Source: Eucalyptus grandis (taxonomy: Eukaryota > Streptophyta > Magnoliopsida > Myrtales > Myrtaceae). Taken from it: a stretch of 64,000 nucleotides of DNA. The stretch covers positions 42,933,682-42,997,681 of the forward strand of contig NC_052619.1 of assembly GCF_016545825.1 (NCBI RefSeq), read 5' to 3'. The position numbers and the translations under genes were made by a program. Positions 46,045 through 57,110 of the stretch are shown one piece after another. Each line of letters opens with the position of its first letter. Positions within the stretch are counted from its first letter, which is position 1. The notes beneath the pieces are model-generated. The model was given only the letters and a program-made list of their open reading frames with translations. It was not told the origin of the DNA and did no database searches.

Positions 46045-47159
46045 TGGACTGTGTCTTCCACCTTTGCTTAAGATGTGGTATGAGGATCGTAGTTCGTAAT
46101 TGATGATTAAGATGGAATAATCGAATTGACCTAGAATGGTCCGTCTGACATGTAATCGACGAGGTCGATTGATCATTGCCTTGATTTGATGTTGCGAATT
46201 GGTTGATTGATTGGGAATGACCGTGAGTGGTCTTGTTGGCGTGTAATCGACTAAGTCGATTGATCGATGATTCGATCTGAGTGTGATTTGATGTGATTCA
46301 TTGCCTTGATTTGATGTTGTAAAATGATCGATTGAATGAAAGTGACCGTGAGTGGTCTTGTTGACATGTAATCGACTAAGTCGATTAGATCGATGCTTCG
46401 ATCTGTGATGTGATTGCTTGTGTGCCTATTTGATCTGTGCTAATCTGCAGGTGGAATCTGAGGCCAAGGTAAGTCCTTTGACTCATGTTGTGCATAGGCA
46501 GCCCTAAGGTGTATTAGTTTACTAATCGGGTCTTAGGAGGTAGAACTTGCTGAGACGTGGTCTCAGTGGTTATTGAATAACCATTTCAGGACCCGGATGA
46601 GGAGCCTAAGGAGCATGAATCGACGAGGAGATCCTTGTTGAGGAACCCGAAAGAGGAGTACGTGGAGGAGGACCCCGAGTATGACATCGAGTACGACCCG
46701 GATGAGGACCGAAATCCTATCCTGTCTTGTCAGACCTTGTTTGCATGTAAAAAGTTGTAGTTGTGAATTTTCAGTGAGAAAAATGTATGGCCTGCTTTTC
46801 TATCCCATTGCTTTATTGTCTGGGGATTTATAACTGCTTCCGCATGTGCTATAAAGAATGAAAGGGTCGGCGATACATAGTCCTGGGATATCGCATTTTA
46901 AAATCGACCAAGAGTAAGGGATGTGTGCGTGCCTGAGGGTCGGGGCGTGACAGTTAGAGTCGATCAAATCATGAATTAAGATACGGTGAAACTAGACCGC
47001 ACGAGGAAGAGAGGTGAAGATGCTGGTGAAGCTATTCACAATGTGGCGTGCGTTGACCAGCATGTGGGAATCAGTCACCGGGGCCAATGGATCATTTTCA
47101 CTGCCTACTCTGCTCTCATTATCAGTGCGCTTTTAGAGATCTTAATATTATATTATTTG

Positions 47160-47542
47160 ATGGCAACGATATATTCAGCACCGAGTGGGAACACTACAAC
47201 GTTTCATCGGAATCCCGGGAAGCATGACCAGGACGTGCTGAACGAGATCAAGATGAACCGCTTCCTTGACGAAATCGGGCTCCGGATGAAGTTCATGGAT
47301 ACGGCGTATTTCGGGGGTTCTGCCAGCCGAGCAGGGACTTGAATCTGGTCTGCACGATGCACGCCAATTGCAGTGTCGGCCTCGACAACAAGATCCACGA
47401 TCTCAAAGTTCCGCTCGATGATTGGAGGCAATACATGAAGTCGCTCCCTAACGCAAACCCGTCCCTATCCTGGAGCGTCTCGCAAGACTGCAAGGGGTCC
47501 TTCCACAAGCCGCATCATCATCATAGGCAGCACGATTAACAC
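47160..47542 (+). pseudogene. Fragment of a nucleotide-diphospho-sugar transferase gene (PF03407-type), C-terminal part
   Basis: In one frame this encodes NPGKHDQDVLNEIK and GLRMKFMDTAYFGG. After a one-base frameshift in a G-run at about 47313-47317 it continues FCQPSRDLNLVCTMHANCSV, GLDNKIHDLKVPLDDWRQYM and a stop after HHHRQHD. I recognise this as the conserved C-terminal region of plant nucleotide-diphospho-sugar transferase family proteins (Golgi type II enzymes related to At4g15970). The N-terminal region is missing and the sequence before 47160 is unrelated, with a hydrophobic stretch of unclear origin. It lies within the LTR pair of element 5 in the same orientation, so I interpret it as captured host sequence. 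Confidence 0.75.
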
Positions 47543-48010
47543 GGGGAATCACTCCATTTTGGGATATCTTTTTTGATGGGGAAACGGTGGTTCATCGGGG
47601 AATGGGTCGTTTATCATGCCTGAATTCGAGTGCATTCATCTACGACAACAGTAGCGAGTATGACATAGATGACATAATCGAGTCTCTTGCCAACGTCGAT
47701 TACAACATCTCGAGGCACACGTGGCCGTAGATTTAGACGCAAGAAGCAAGGTCTGTTCTTGGATGGCTTACATGGATGCCAATGATCATCGCTCATTGCA
47801 TGAGAACCTGAGGCGACTGGATCTCGATCGAGATCTTTCCGTTGACCGTGACTCCGATTGTCAATGATAACCGAAGCCAGATCATGCCCTCATGGAACAT
47901 ATCAACACGCAGGAAAGGCCTTGGAACCATGTGGGAACGATAATTGGCAGATATTTGGCCAATAATGCTCCTCCACACGAGATATCAAGCGAAGTCAGAG
48001 CCTCCGCTTC

Positions 48011-48028
48011 ACAAAAAAAAAAAAAAAA
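48011..48028 (+). other. A18 run between the two captured gene fragments
   Basis: Eighteen consecutive A residues separate the tail of the first captured region from the second. It could be the poly(A) end of a captured transcript or an ordinary A-run. Confidence 0.4.
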
Positions 48029-48058
48029 AACCTTCGTACTCAGAAGCTGCGGAACACC

Positions 48059-48290
48059 ATGTTGCCGCACTCCTCACGGTTGCGGATGAAGGTGTGGATG
48101 ATCCGCGCCACCACCACGGTGCTGCTGTGGATGTGCGTGGTGCAATTGACGGCCTTGGGAGAGACGTGGGGGCCGAGAGTGTTGCTGGGTTTGCCTTCTT
48201 GTCTGTCTCAAGAATCTGCGGTCTTGGACGACAAGGCTTCCGCGATTCCTGTCAGGCTCAAGATGAGAGTGGATCGAGGATTGACCTTTC
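48059..48290 (+). pseudogene. Fragment of a GT106 / O-fucosyltransferase-like gene, N-terminal part
   Basis: The frame encodes MKVWMIRATTTVLLWMCVVQ, then LTALGETWGPRVLLGLPSC and SQESAVLDD. This resembles the signal-anchor and stem region of plant O-fucosyltransferase-like (GT106) proteins, including rhamnogalacturonan rhamnosyltransferases, where VLLWTC, QLTALGE.WGPRVL and WPSC are typical. The catalytic domain is absent: similarity ends at about 48280 after IPVRL. It lies 500 bp after the other glycosyltransferase fragment, in the same orientation. Identification is from memory of the family and is moderate. Confidence 0.6.
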
Positions 48291-48299
48291 AAATACCAC

Positions 48300-49555
48300 C
48301 AATTAGTTGGTCAGATATTTCCTACTATCAGCAACAGATTCTTCCATTGATACATATAAGTATATTTATTTAAAATTCACTAAGAATATGCTGTTTTAGT
48401 ATATTTGATGAAAAATCGTAGTCAGTTTGTAAACATGAACAGGTTTGAAGGTAGGAGTTGTATGAGGAAACTAAAGTGAAGAAATGAATCCTGAGAACAT
48501 GATCAAATAATGAATTTGTTTTAAAAAAAATGATTAAAATCTTTTGACTCGTCGAATTTTGTCATACTTGTTCAGTTGCAAATGAAAGAGCTATGCTTAC
48601 TTAAAAGTTGAATCCCATTGTTTGGGAATAGTGTTTGTTTCCCTCTAGCCAGCAACCTTGAATTTGTCTAGGTGGCTTTGAATGTGAATGATGCATAATG
48701 TATTTGATTCATTTGAACTTCAAAATGTCAAGTCCAACTTTTATGTCTGGATTGTGCGTAAGTTCCTCTGACTACTGTTGAAGTATGTATATTCATTTGT
48801 ACATTCCTCAATTTTGCATGTTCAATTATCATTTGCTGATACCTTTGACGGTTTGGCCTCTTGAAGTGGCTGCATTTTTTCAGACAGCTTATATAGTGTC
48901 GGATATGTCTCGCTTTATGCATTGTAATGCTTAATAGTGTTGCATTGCTTTCTAGAGTGCATGCATGTCGAGAAGTTGCAAAGATTGAAAGAATGTCTTC
49001 TTATGGTCTCGTGAAATTATAAATCTATTGGTTTATGAGAGTGGTAATGGTCATTGTAGTGGCATCGAATTTTATGGCACTAGAACTTGGCAATTTCTGC
49101 ATAAACATTCATTGATATTTAACGCAACAGATTTGACATAATTCTGTGATCAGTGAAGAACATCAAAACTAATGTAGTCAACCCGGGGCACTTTAGGATG
49201 TCTACGTTGGCTCCATGTTATGGCGAAATGATGCAGTCTTGCATGCCAAATTCTTTAGGTATTAAATGTGCCATCATCAATGGTTAATAGCTTGCTGGAA
49301 ATTAACCATGTGAACATCCTATTTATAAGTTTGCACACACTCTGAGCGGGTTGAATCTTTTGCTGTGGATTTTCATTGAAGAGGAATAAATATGTTGCAC
49401 GACCTGATTCAATTCTTCTTCGCGTCATGGGGTGCTTCATCCCCAATGGGAAAGGCGGAGTCGATATAGATCTTGGATGCCTCTTAAAATAGTCTTGAAG
49501 TGGGGGTATTTGAAGGGGAGTATGGAGCCAATGTGATTGGAGTCATTGAGACAAA
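48300..49555. other. Non-coding part of element 5
   Basis: AT-rich sequence between the captured fragments and the pol remnant. Some of it could be intron or flank of the captured gene. No domain is recognisable. Confidence 0.4.
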
Positions 49556-49559
49556 AGGT

Positions 49560-50400
49560 ATCTAACTTTCATTTTAAAATGAAAGATTTTAGTGAAGTAG
49601 ATACCTTATTGGGTGTTAAAATTTAAAAATAGTGGGGGTTATTCTTTGAGCTAAAGTGATTACATGGAGAAGATGTTGTATAAATTTAAACATCTTGTTT
49701 TCAAATATATAAGTACTCCATTTGATTCGTGGTGGAGAATTTTTAATGTGAGTGCTATGGGTCTTTATGTGATACATTATACTAGACCTAATATTACTTT
49801 TTGTATATGCAAGTTGAGTAAATATTTGTAATCCAAGTATAGAACATCGGAAAGTTATTACCCGAAAATTTGATTATTATTGAGAACTAAAATTTGGGAT
49901 TGTTCTATAGTAATCATCCAGGTATAAAAAAAGAAAGAAAGGGATATGCCGATGTTAGTTAGGTTACAAGTATGAGAAATAAAAGATCCATTACTTGATG
50001 GATTTTCACATTACGTGAATGTGTGGTTTCTTGGGCGAGCAAGAAACAAATGTGCATAATTCACTCAACTATGAAATTTGAATCGTTACTTTAGTAGAAT
50101 TTGGGAAAGAGGTTGAATGGACTAAGAATTTGTTATTGAATATCAAATTGTGGCCTAGTCCTATGCCTCTTATTTCTATCCACTATGATAGTCATGCTAC
50201 TTTGGCAATAGTTTATAGTAGCACATTACCTATAATGGTAAGTCTAGACATATTAGTCTAAGACATGAGTATGTGAGACAATTGATTAAAGATGGTACCA
50301 TAACAATTGTCTATGTGAGGTCAAGTAATAATCTTGCCGATCCTTTGACGAAGGCTTCACCAAGAGACATCGTAATAATGACCTCATAAGAAACGGGGCT
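49560..50400 (+). pseudogene. pol: pol remnant of element 5 (end of reverse transcriptase and RNase H)
   Basis: Across shifting frames the sequence encodes MKDFSEVDTLLGVKI, a STPFD segment, VSAMG with HYTRPNI, then RNase H blocks VSWASKKQMCI, DSHATLAI, HEYVRQLIKDGTITIVYVRS and NNLADPLTKASPRD. These are the conserved steps from just after the YVDD box to the end of Ty1-copia pol. Several frameshifts and stops are present. Everything upstream of this in pol, and all of gag, is missing. Confidence 0.85.
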
Positions 50401-50990
50401 GAAACCCTTTAATTGAAATCACCAACAATGGTAACCCGACCTTTTTTCTAGAACATCACTAGTTACAAGGTTTAATGGGTAAAAAACAAGTTATTGAATG
50501 TGATTGTTTAATATTGACGTAGCCCTGATATGAGAAGTCAATATTGTCTGTTACGTTTTGTAGGCTGAATTGAATTCTTAATGAAGTATGATACAAATAT
50601 GTAATGTGTTGATAGTAACAGAAACACATAGTAGATACTTCACCTATATGAGCTTAGAAGTGGTGCCGCCTCTTACGAAAATTAGGGTTACTTTCTAGAG
50701 AGCTCATGAAACAGGATCAAGCACAAGGCCATAATAGTGCGGAGTAATATAGAACTTCTCGCTGAAACAAGAGGTTAGTGTATGTGCGGTATGTCCGGTT
50801 CTATTATATAAAAGTACAAGTTTAAAGCCGAGCTATTTGTCACTTCGATAGAGCTTTGAGATGCTTGCACTGAGTAAAGATTTAACTCGAAAGAGACCTT
50901 TATGTATGTATATTAATCTCACGGAAATTTTGGCTGTATATTTCTAATGTTTTATTTATTGTTTTTGTTTTATAAACAAAAGTGGGGGAT

Positions 50991-51623
50991 TGTTGGTAAT
51001 TTGTTTATAAAACAAATTGAGAGGTGCATTGTCCCACATCGAAAAGATGTGAGTGCGCATGTGGACGAGATTTGACATTAACCAACGATCATTATTTTAT
51101 TTATTGAGAAAATTCGGATTTATTTATATAAAATATTAACTACAAAATCTTGTTGAAATAGTGCGACTGTTCATGAAAAGTTACAATTATTTATTATTTT
51201 TTATTTATTTAATTCCGAATTTTTATATATTTTCAACGTAACATTTGAGACGTACTTTTTCACGAAATGTTGTCTTTGTTCTTTTGCAACCTTTTGAAGA
51301 GTTGCCTCTATTCGAAAGAAAAAGATAAATACGTTTGTTTTGAGATCAAACACACATCTTCTTCCATTTTTTTTTCATTTTCTTTTGAGAGAAACTACAG
51401 CTATTGTTTCTAATTGTTTCCTGGAGAAATACTAGAATTGCTATCTAGTATTCTTGTTTGAGACTTTGTTGTATCTTGGAGGAAATTTGCCAGTGACCAT
51501 TAGCAACGTAGTGGGACAAATAAATCCTTAAAGAAAGTGATATCACGCCTCAAAGTTTGACTTGAGTACTCTAACGATCCGACTTCATTGTTCTACCCAA
51601 TACGAAGCAATATTTTCCCAACA
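50991..51623 (+). repeat. 3' LTR of element 5
   Basis: 633-bp partner of 43139-43779. It lacks a 12-bp segment (around CCATGAGAGATC) present in the left copy. A polypurine tract precedes it at 50980-50990. Confidence 0.92.
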
Positions 51624-51628
51624 CATAC

Positions 51629-54600
51629 AAATTGGGAGCGGCTATTCGATTATAAAAATGTTACAAGTCAGGGAAATGGAAAAATGGAATTGTGTTAGGA
51701 GCAATGAAGCATGAAAGCCAGAAGTGGGTCTCTATTGATCAAATTAAATTTCGTCACGAAGGTAAAGGCTTTTTCTTTTTTTTTTGGTTAGTAATATAGA
51801 AGATTCTAGACTGGTACTATTAAGTACATTTACCCCAATTTATTGTGGTACTGTTGTTTCAATTTTACCCTTTATAACCCTGTTCAATTTAGGCGTCAAA
51901 TGTATTATGGGATTATACGATAAATCCATCCACGATAACTTAGATGTGAATTTTACCACATGAAGCATTCTAAAAAAAAATCCTATTTGCCCTGACCCAT
52001 CTTCTTTCTCTAATCCATCTGCTTCTTCCCTTAAGACCCCGGCTTCCACGCCTCGCCTTCCTCGGGTGGTGCTCTCACCGGTGAGTACGTTTGATCTTAC
52101 AAAGAAAAAAAGTACAATTAGGTTATTGCTAATGCTCATTCTTTGTCATTGGGGTCATTTGGGCACTGTGAGGATTTTGATATATTATATTTTCTTCTAA
52201 TCATGAATATTGGAGTCTGTAACTTAGTGGGCGCCATTAGTGCAATAGGTAAAATTTTACTCTTTGCGTGTATTGTTAAGATTCGGGTGAGGTCCCTTCA
52301 GTCTAGCGACTGGCCAGAGGAAGAAGAAAGAGGAACAAAAAATAAAGAGAAAAATAAAGGAAAAAAAGAGAAAAAAATTACAAAAAAAAAAAAATTAAAT
52401 TGTTATTAAAATTTGTTTACATCAATATTGGCTATGTCACTTTAGTGCTAGTTATGCTACATTAACAGCTAGCTAAATTTCACTAAATGGACTGAATTAG
52501 CACAAATATAAAATGTTTAGAACTTAACTAGCCAAAAAAGTTTAGAATTGAATTAATATAATTACAATACATTTAAGATTTTTTTTTTTTTTTTGTAATT
52601 CTTCCTTTTTTTCCTTGTTTGTCAAATGGGTAATTTTTGTATAGTACAAGAAGAGTCTTAAAACTTCACAGAAGTATGATGTGCGTACCAGAGTAACCTA
52701 AAGTGAGTCAATTGCTTATGTAGTCAATGGAAAATATAGCTCAAGAGGAAGCTCCATACTAGAATGATGATTATTGAGAAAAGGAAAATTGGGTTGAACC
52801 CCATATGTTGGATCGGACTTTTTTTATCTTGACGTTGGATTTGCTTCTACTTTTCAATAAACCATCATAGGGGTTCAAACTCATGTGCACTGCAAATATA
52901 ATGTGGCAACAAGCACCATGTACACACATGGGCTAATCCCGAAAAGGAAGCGTATGAACCAAACTAAATTGTCCGTCTTGATCAAATGTAGGCTATGCAT
53001 GCTACAAAAAGGATATGAAATTTATACATGCAAAGTACATGCTTTAGACTATTTTGACACATTACGATTTTAGGTACAATTTGGTTGACAAAATGTTAAA
53101 TATATATATATATATATAAATTTGTAGTTTCGTATGCATTTTAGGGTTATATTACAGTTACACTTAGAATGCAAAAAGAAAACTTGACAAAAATTTTATC
53201 TGTTCAATTTTCGGTACTTTGTCATCTAATCTGTCCTAATAAACTTAAAAGAAAAAAAAAAGTCGTCATCATTCTCCAAGTTGTCCATGATGTTCCATAG
53301 AAAACCTTTATGCAAATATCTCAATCGGTAACTTAAAAGACTATTGTCTAACCTTAACTCTCTCTCTCTCTCTCGACTCGACCATTGCCCCAATTCTTTC
53401 TTAGACACGCCACGTCTACAGTAGTGTAGGCTCCTAACTCTCTTTAAGGTCAATGGACTAGTCGCATTTGCTTTTTATTCAAGGAACTTTTTATTCAACT
53501 GCGTCCTTAAATAAAAAGCAAGAATAAGAACCAATCAGGGGTTTAGGTTTTGCAGTATCGCGATCACATCACCCTGTCCCCATCGGCCGAAGATGCTACA
53601 GGCATATCCGTGATTGTTGGTCGCCATTTCACTGTGGCAAAACAAGAATATCGGACGGGTATTCGCGGGCTTCATCTCAAACTTTCAACTCTGATCTCAG
53701 ATAATAATTGAAGCGACGTTTTGTGTTGTGAATTGGGAAATCCCTTCCCACACGAAAGTTGATATTAGATGAGAGTGCCGTTGACTTCGAGAATGTGAAA
53801 ATCGCTTGAGAGAGATGGTTCAGCATGTCTTCAATCAGTTGAGGTTGATCTTTTGCCATATGAACCGACAATCATGCATTGATACATCCTATAATTCCAA
53901 AACAGGCTTTGTTAGTATGACATTTTTTGAGTTACTATGAAAATAATAACTTGTTGTGAACTACAAACTTTTAAAAGAGTATATCCTATAATAATTTATA
54001 ATTATTTGTTATTTGATTGTTTGTGGTCCATAAAGACTATTGTTGTCATAGTAGATTAAACATTGTCACTCAATCATTTCTCTTCCAGATTCTTGATTCA
54101 TTAAATTCAACGTAACATGTAAACATCAACCTAGAAATATAGTTAAGGTTTTCGAGAGGAAAATTTAATTGTATAGGTAATTTACCATAACTAAAACTGT
54201 TATTAGGAAAAGCAAAAATATTATTCTTTTTTTTCTTACATCAAAAGAGATCAGAAGTAATAAATACGGTGTGCTTGTGGTTTGGTTCATTTTGGTTTGA
54301 AGATCACTTTTAACCCACAATTCAGTTAATTGGTTTGAAAAGAAACTCAATCAAAGCCAAGATTATACTAATGAAATCATAGCACAAACGAATTGATGGC
54401 TTCAGCTTATAATAATTTTATTTCGTGTATGTTAAGCGCACACTTAGATAAGAAGCTTAAACATCAACTAAGAATGTCTAATTATGTATTCGATAAATGC
54501 TAACCAAAGGCTGTTATTGAGTCGAGTCGTGTCAACACCGTTATATACTCAAGCCTAACTCAACCCAAACATCCAAGGCTCAACACTTGACTTGTACTCT

Positions 54601-54699
54601 ATTGGGATTTACATCTCAAGCTCAAGCTCAACTAGAATAAATCTTCAACAACCTCAAGCCTGACTCGACTATATTCACTTATGGAGATTCTTTTTAAAG
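51629..54699. other. Intergenic DNA, no gene seen
   Basis: AT-rich sequence with simple repeats: a TA run near 53101-53118 and a CT run near 53360-53378. Poly-T and poly-A tracts are frequent. Around 54590-54660 there are CAAGCTCAAGCTCAA-like motifs seen in small non-autonomous DNA elements, but no termini were resolved. Confidence 0.4.
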
Positions 54700-56146
54700 T
54701 TATCCATGTCAAGAATCATCCCACATTGGGACAAATTTGAAATGAATGGTAGGAATCTTCTTGCTCTCACTTGCATCAATCTTCGAATATTGCTTTTGCA
54801 GTGTAACTAGTACGGTAATTTGAAGTGCCTTAAGATGGCGAAGAGTAGTTATTTATTTATCCTACACACTTTCATCCATTGCATAGCCCACTTGAGCCTG
54901 CAATTTCATTTCTTTAAACTTAGTTCGTGATCATCCTCCACACTGAGGCAAAGCAAAAGGTAAATGAAGACTCTTGAAAGTTTAAGTGTCATTCAAAGTG
55001 TTGCTCGACGCATGCATTGTGTGTAAGGATTGAAATCAAAATAGAACTAAGGGGCATGCAAAAAAAAAAAAAAAAACAATGTGCCTGGTAAAAGCAAGGC
55101 CAATGCTCATGAAAAAGAAGTGAAAAAATGAATGAGAGCTAAGGGCATGGAAAAAGCAGTGTGCCTGGTAAAAGCAAGGCCAATGCCTAGAAAAGAGAAA
55201 GAAATCAAACTCTTAATATAGTGAGTCATATCCCCAACAATGAGATACTAAAAGACTCAAATGCCGTTTCAATCAATGAAGTTGTGATATGAAAATCTTC
55301 GACAATGGAGAAGGAAAGTGGTGGAAATGTCAAGATAATCACCAACTTTGACCCCCCTAAACACTTTTTGAGCTTAATAATCCTTTCATTTCTCAACCCA
55401 TGAGCCAAGCCTATGTTACGTCCCTTGCAAAGTCTCTTCAGATTATGGCACTTGAATTAACCTAGGGGTTCACATGTTTTAAGCATAACTCGAAGAAGTG
55501 CGAGCGAGATTATTTCTTTCTCATTTTGCAAGGTTCTTGACTTGTAAACCCGGAAATGATTGTGAAGCTGTTCTTTCAATAGCCTTGACTCAAAGAGTCC
55601 CTTTGTTAAGCTGTTTACCAAGCTCACAATATAGTCCTTGTTAAAGATCTCTCAGATTGGTAAAGTCGTACCACTTGCGAGAATACTCAGACCCCTATCG
55701 ATATGGTGAGATGGAGTGATTCTCTTTTAAATGAGAGTGAGAGAAAGTCCTTTCAAATCGAAAGTTTCTCATTTGACATTTTCAAGATGTCTTCTTGTCT
55801 TGGTTATAACTCTCCACTTGGGATTCTAGTAATAATAGAAACGAGTGATGAATGCATCTACTTGTTATTACTAACCATGTTTGATAGGCAAATTTCTCAT
55901 GAAAGTCAAGCGGCAATTGGCCCTGAAGCATTGGGATTCGTCCAAACTGTTTGGTAACCCAATCAATCAAGCCTCCAAGAAAGGAGCCCCGGGTAAGTAC
56001 CAAATCTTTAAAAGTACTCAAGGTAAGACTCAGGTAACTCGTCTTCCAATTTGGATCTACATGCATAAAGAAAACAAAATTTGAGCATCTTCTCCAATCT
56101 TCAGAAATTGAGAGTCTATGAATCTCACCAAAATCTTTCAACCCAA

Positions 56147-56905
56147 TCTTGACATCTCAGTCTGAATCTGGATGTCTTAATTCTTTTCATTAAACATTTC
56201 ACTTTGGATGTGAATGTTTTTCAATTTTTCTTGTTATACCTTAGTTTGGATCTAGGTATTTCAAGTTCTAAAATCTTGACATCTTAGTTTGGACCTGGAT
56301 GTCCTATTCGTTGAACATTTCACTCTGGATGTGAAAGTTTTTCGATTTTTCCTGTTATACCTTAGTTTGGCTTTAGGTATTTCAAGTTCTAAAATCTTGA
56401 CATCTTAGTTTGGACCTGGATGTCCTATTCGTTGAACATTTCACTCTGAATGTGAATGTTTTTCGATCTTTCTTGTTATACCTTAGTTTTGATATAGGTA
56501 TTTCAAGTCTCAAAATCTTGACATCTCAGTCTGGATCTGGATGTCTAAACTATTTTCATCTAAACATTTCACTCTAGATGTGAATGTTTTCCAATCTTTT
56601 TCATTATGCCTTAGTTTGGATCTAGGTATTTCGAATTCTAAAATTTTGACATCTAAGTTTGGACCTGGATGTCCTATTTGTTGAACATTTCACTCTAGAT
56701 GTGAATGTTTTTCGATCTTTTTATATACCTAAATTTGGATCTAGGTATCTCAAGTCATAAAATCTTGTCATCTCAGTCTGGATCTGGATGTCTTAATTCT
56801 TTTTGTTGAATATTTCACTTTGGATGTGAATGTTTTTTGATCTTGCTCATTATATCTTAGTCTGGACCTAGATATTTTGAGTTCCAAAATCTTGACATCT
56901 CATTC
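56147..56905 (+). repeat. About 123-bp tandem array, six copies
   Basis: Each unit contains TTGACATCT.AGT..GGA..TGGATGTC, then CATTTCACT.TGGATGTGAATG, then ACCTTAGTTTGGAT.TAGGTATTTC. The three parts are themselves related, so the 123-bp unit looks like a trimer of a roughly 41-bp monomer. Unit starts are near 56152, 56277, 56397, 56518, 56647 and 56764. Confidence 0.85.
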
Positions 56906-57110
56906 ACGCGACTGTAGAAAGATACAAGTCCTGGAAAGTGTTTCCTCATTTAGGCAACCGTAGAATGATATGGGTCCTAGACACAACCAAACACTGTCAT
57001 ACTGGGCGACCGTAAAATGGTACGGGTCCTGGGAAAGCAATCTCTTTGCGAAGCCATGTTACTATTCTGGGCGACCGTAGAATGGTACGAGTCCTAGACA
57101 TGTAACGCCA
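56905..57110 (+). repeat. Second short array, four copies of GGCGACCGTAGAATGGTACG-type units
   Basis: Four units share GCGACCGTAGAATGGTACG followed by GGTCCT, with variable spacers of about 20-40 bp. They follow the 123-bp array directly and lie 250 bp before the polypurine tract. Confidence 0.85.

Larger units (their letters stand above)
43816..46952 (+). mobile_element. Solo LTR of a large Ty3-gypsy-like element, nested in element 5
   Basis: The sequence starts TGTGACATCC and ends GGGGCGTGACA, and is flanked by a 5-bp duplication, GTTAG (43811-43815 and 46953-46957). No internal domain or second LTR accompanies it, so it is best read as a 3.1-kb solo LTR left by LTR-LTR recombination. It contains a GA microsatellite, a GC-rich block (44290-44760), two minisatellites and a splice-like segment near 46440-46700 that could encode an acidic peptide. 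Assignment to a Tekay/Del-type family rests on length and termini only. Confidence 0.75.
43139..51623 (+). mobile_element. Ty1-copia-derived LTR unit carrying host gene fragments (element 5)
   Basis: Two LTRs (43139-43779 and 50991-51623) begin TGTTGGTAATTTG and end CCCAACA, with a perfect 5-bp duplication, CATAC, at 43134-43138 and 51624-51628. A polypurine tract, AAAGTGGGGGAT, precedes the right LTR, giving + orientation. Inside, only the end of reverse transcriptase and the RNase H part of pol survive (49560-50400). No tRNA-Met primer site follows the left LTR. The rest holds a nested solo LTR (43816-46952) and fragments of two glycosyltransferase genes (47160-48290). The LTRs differ at a dozen or so sites plus a 12-bp indel. 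Confidence 0.9.

Noticed and set aside
46986..47159. Hydrophobic open stretch before the transferase fragment, considered as its N-terminal anchor
   Set aside because: It does not match the family and joins the conserved part abruptly; possible intron or junk sequence next to the captured fragment.
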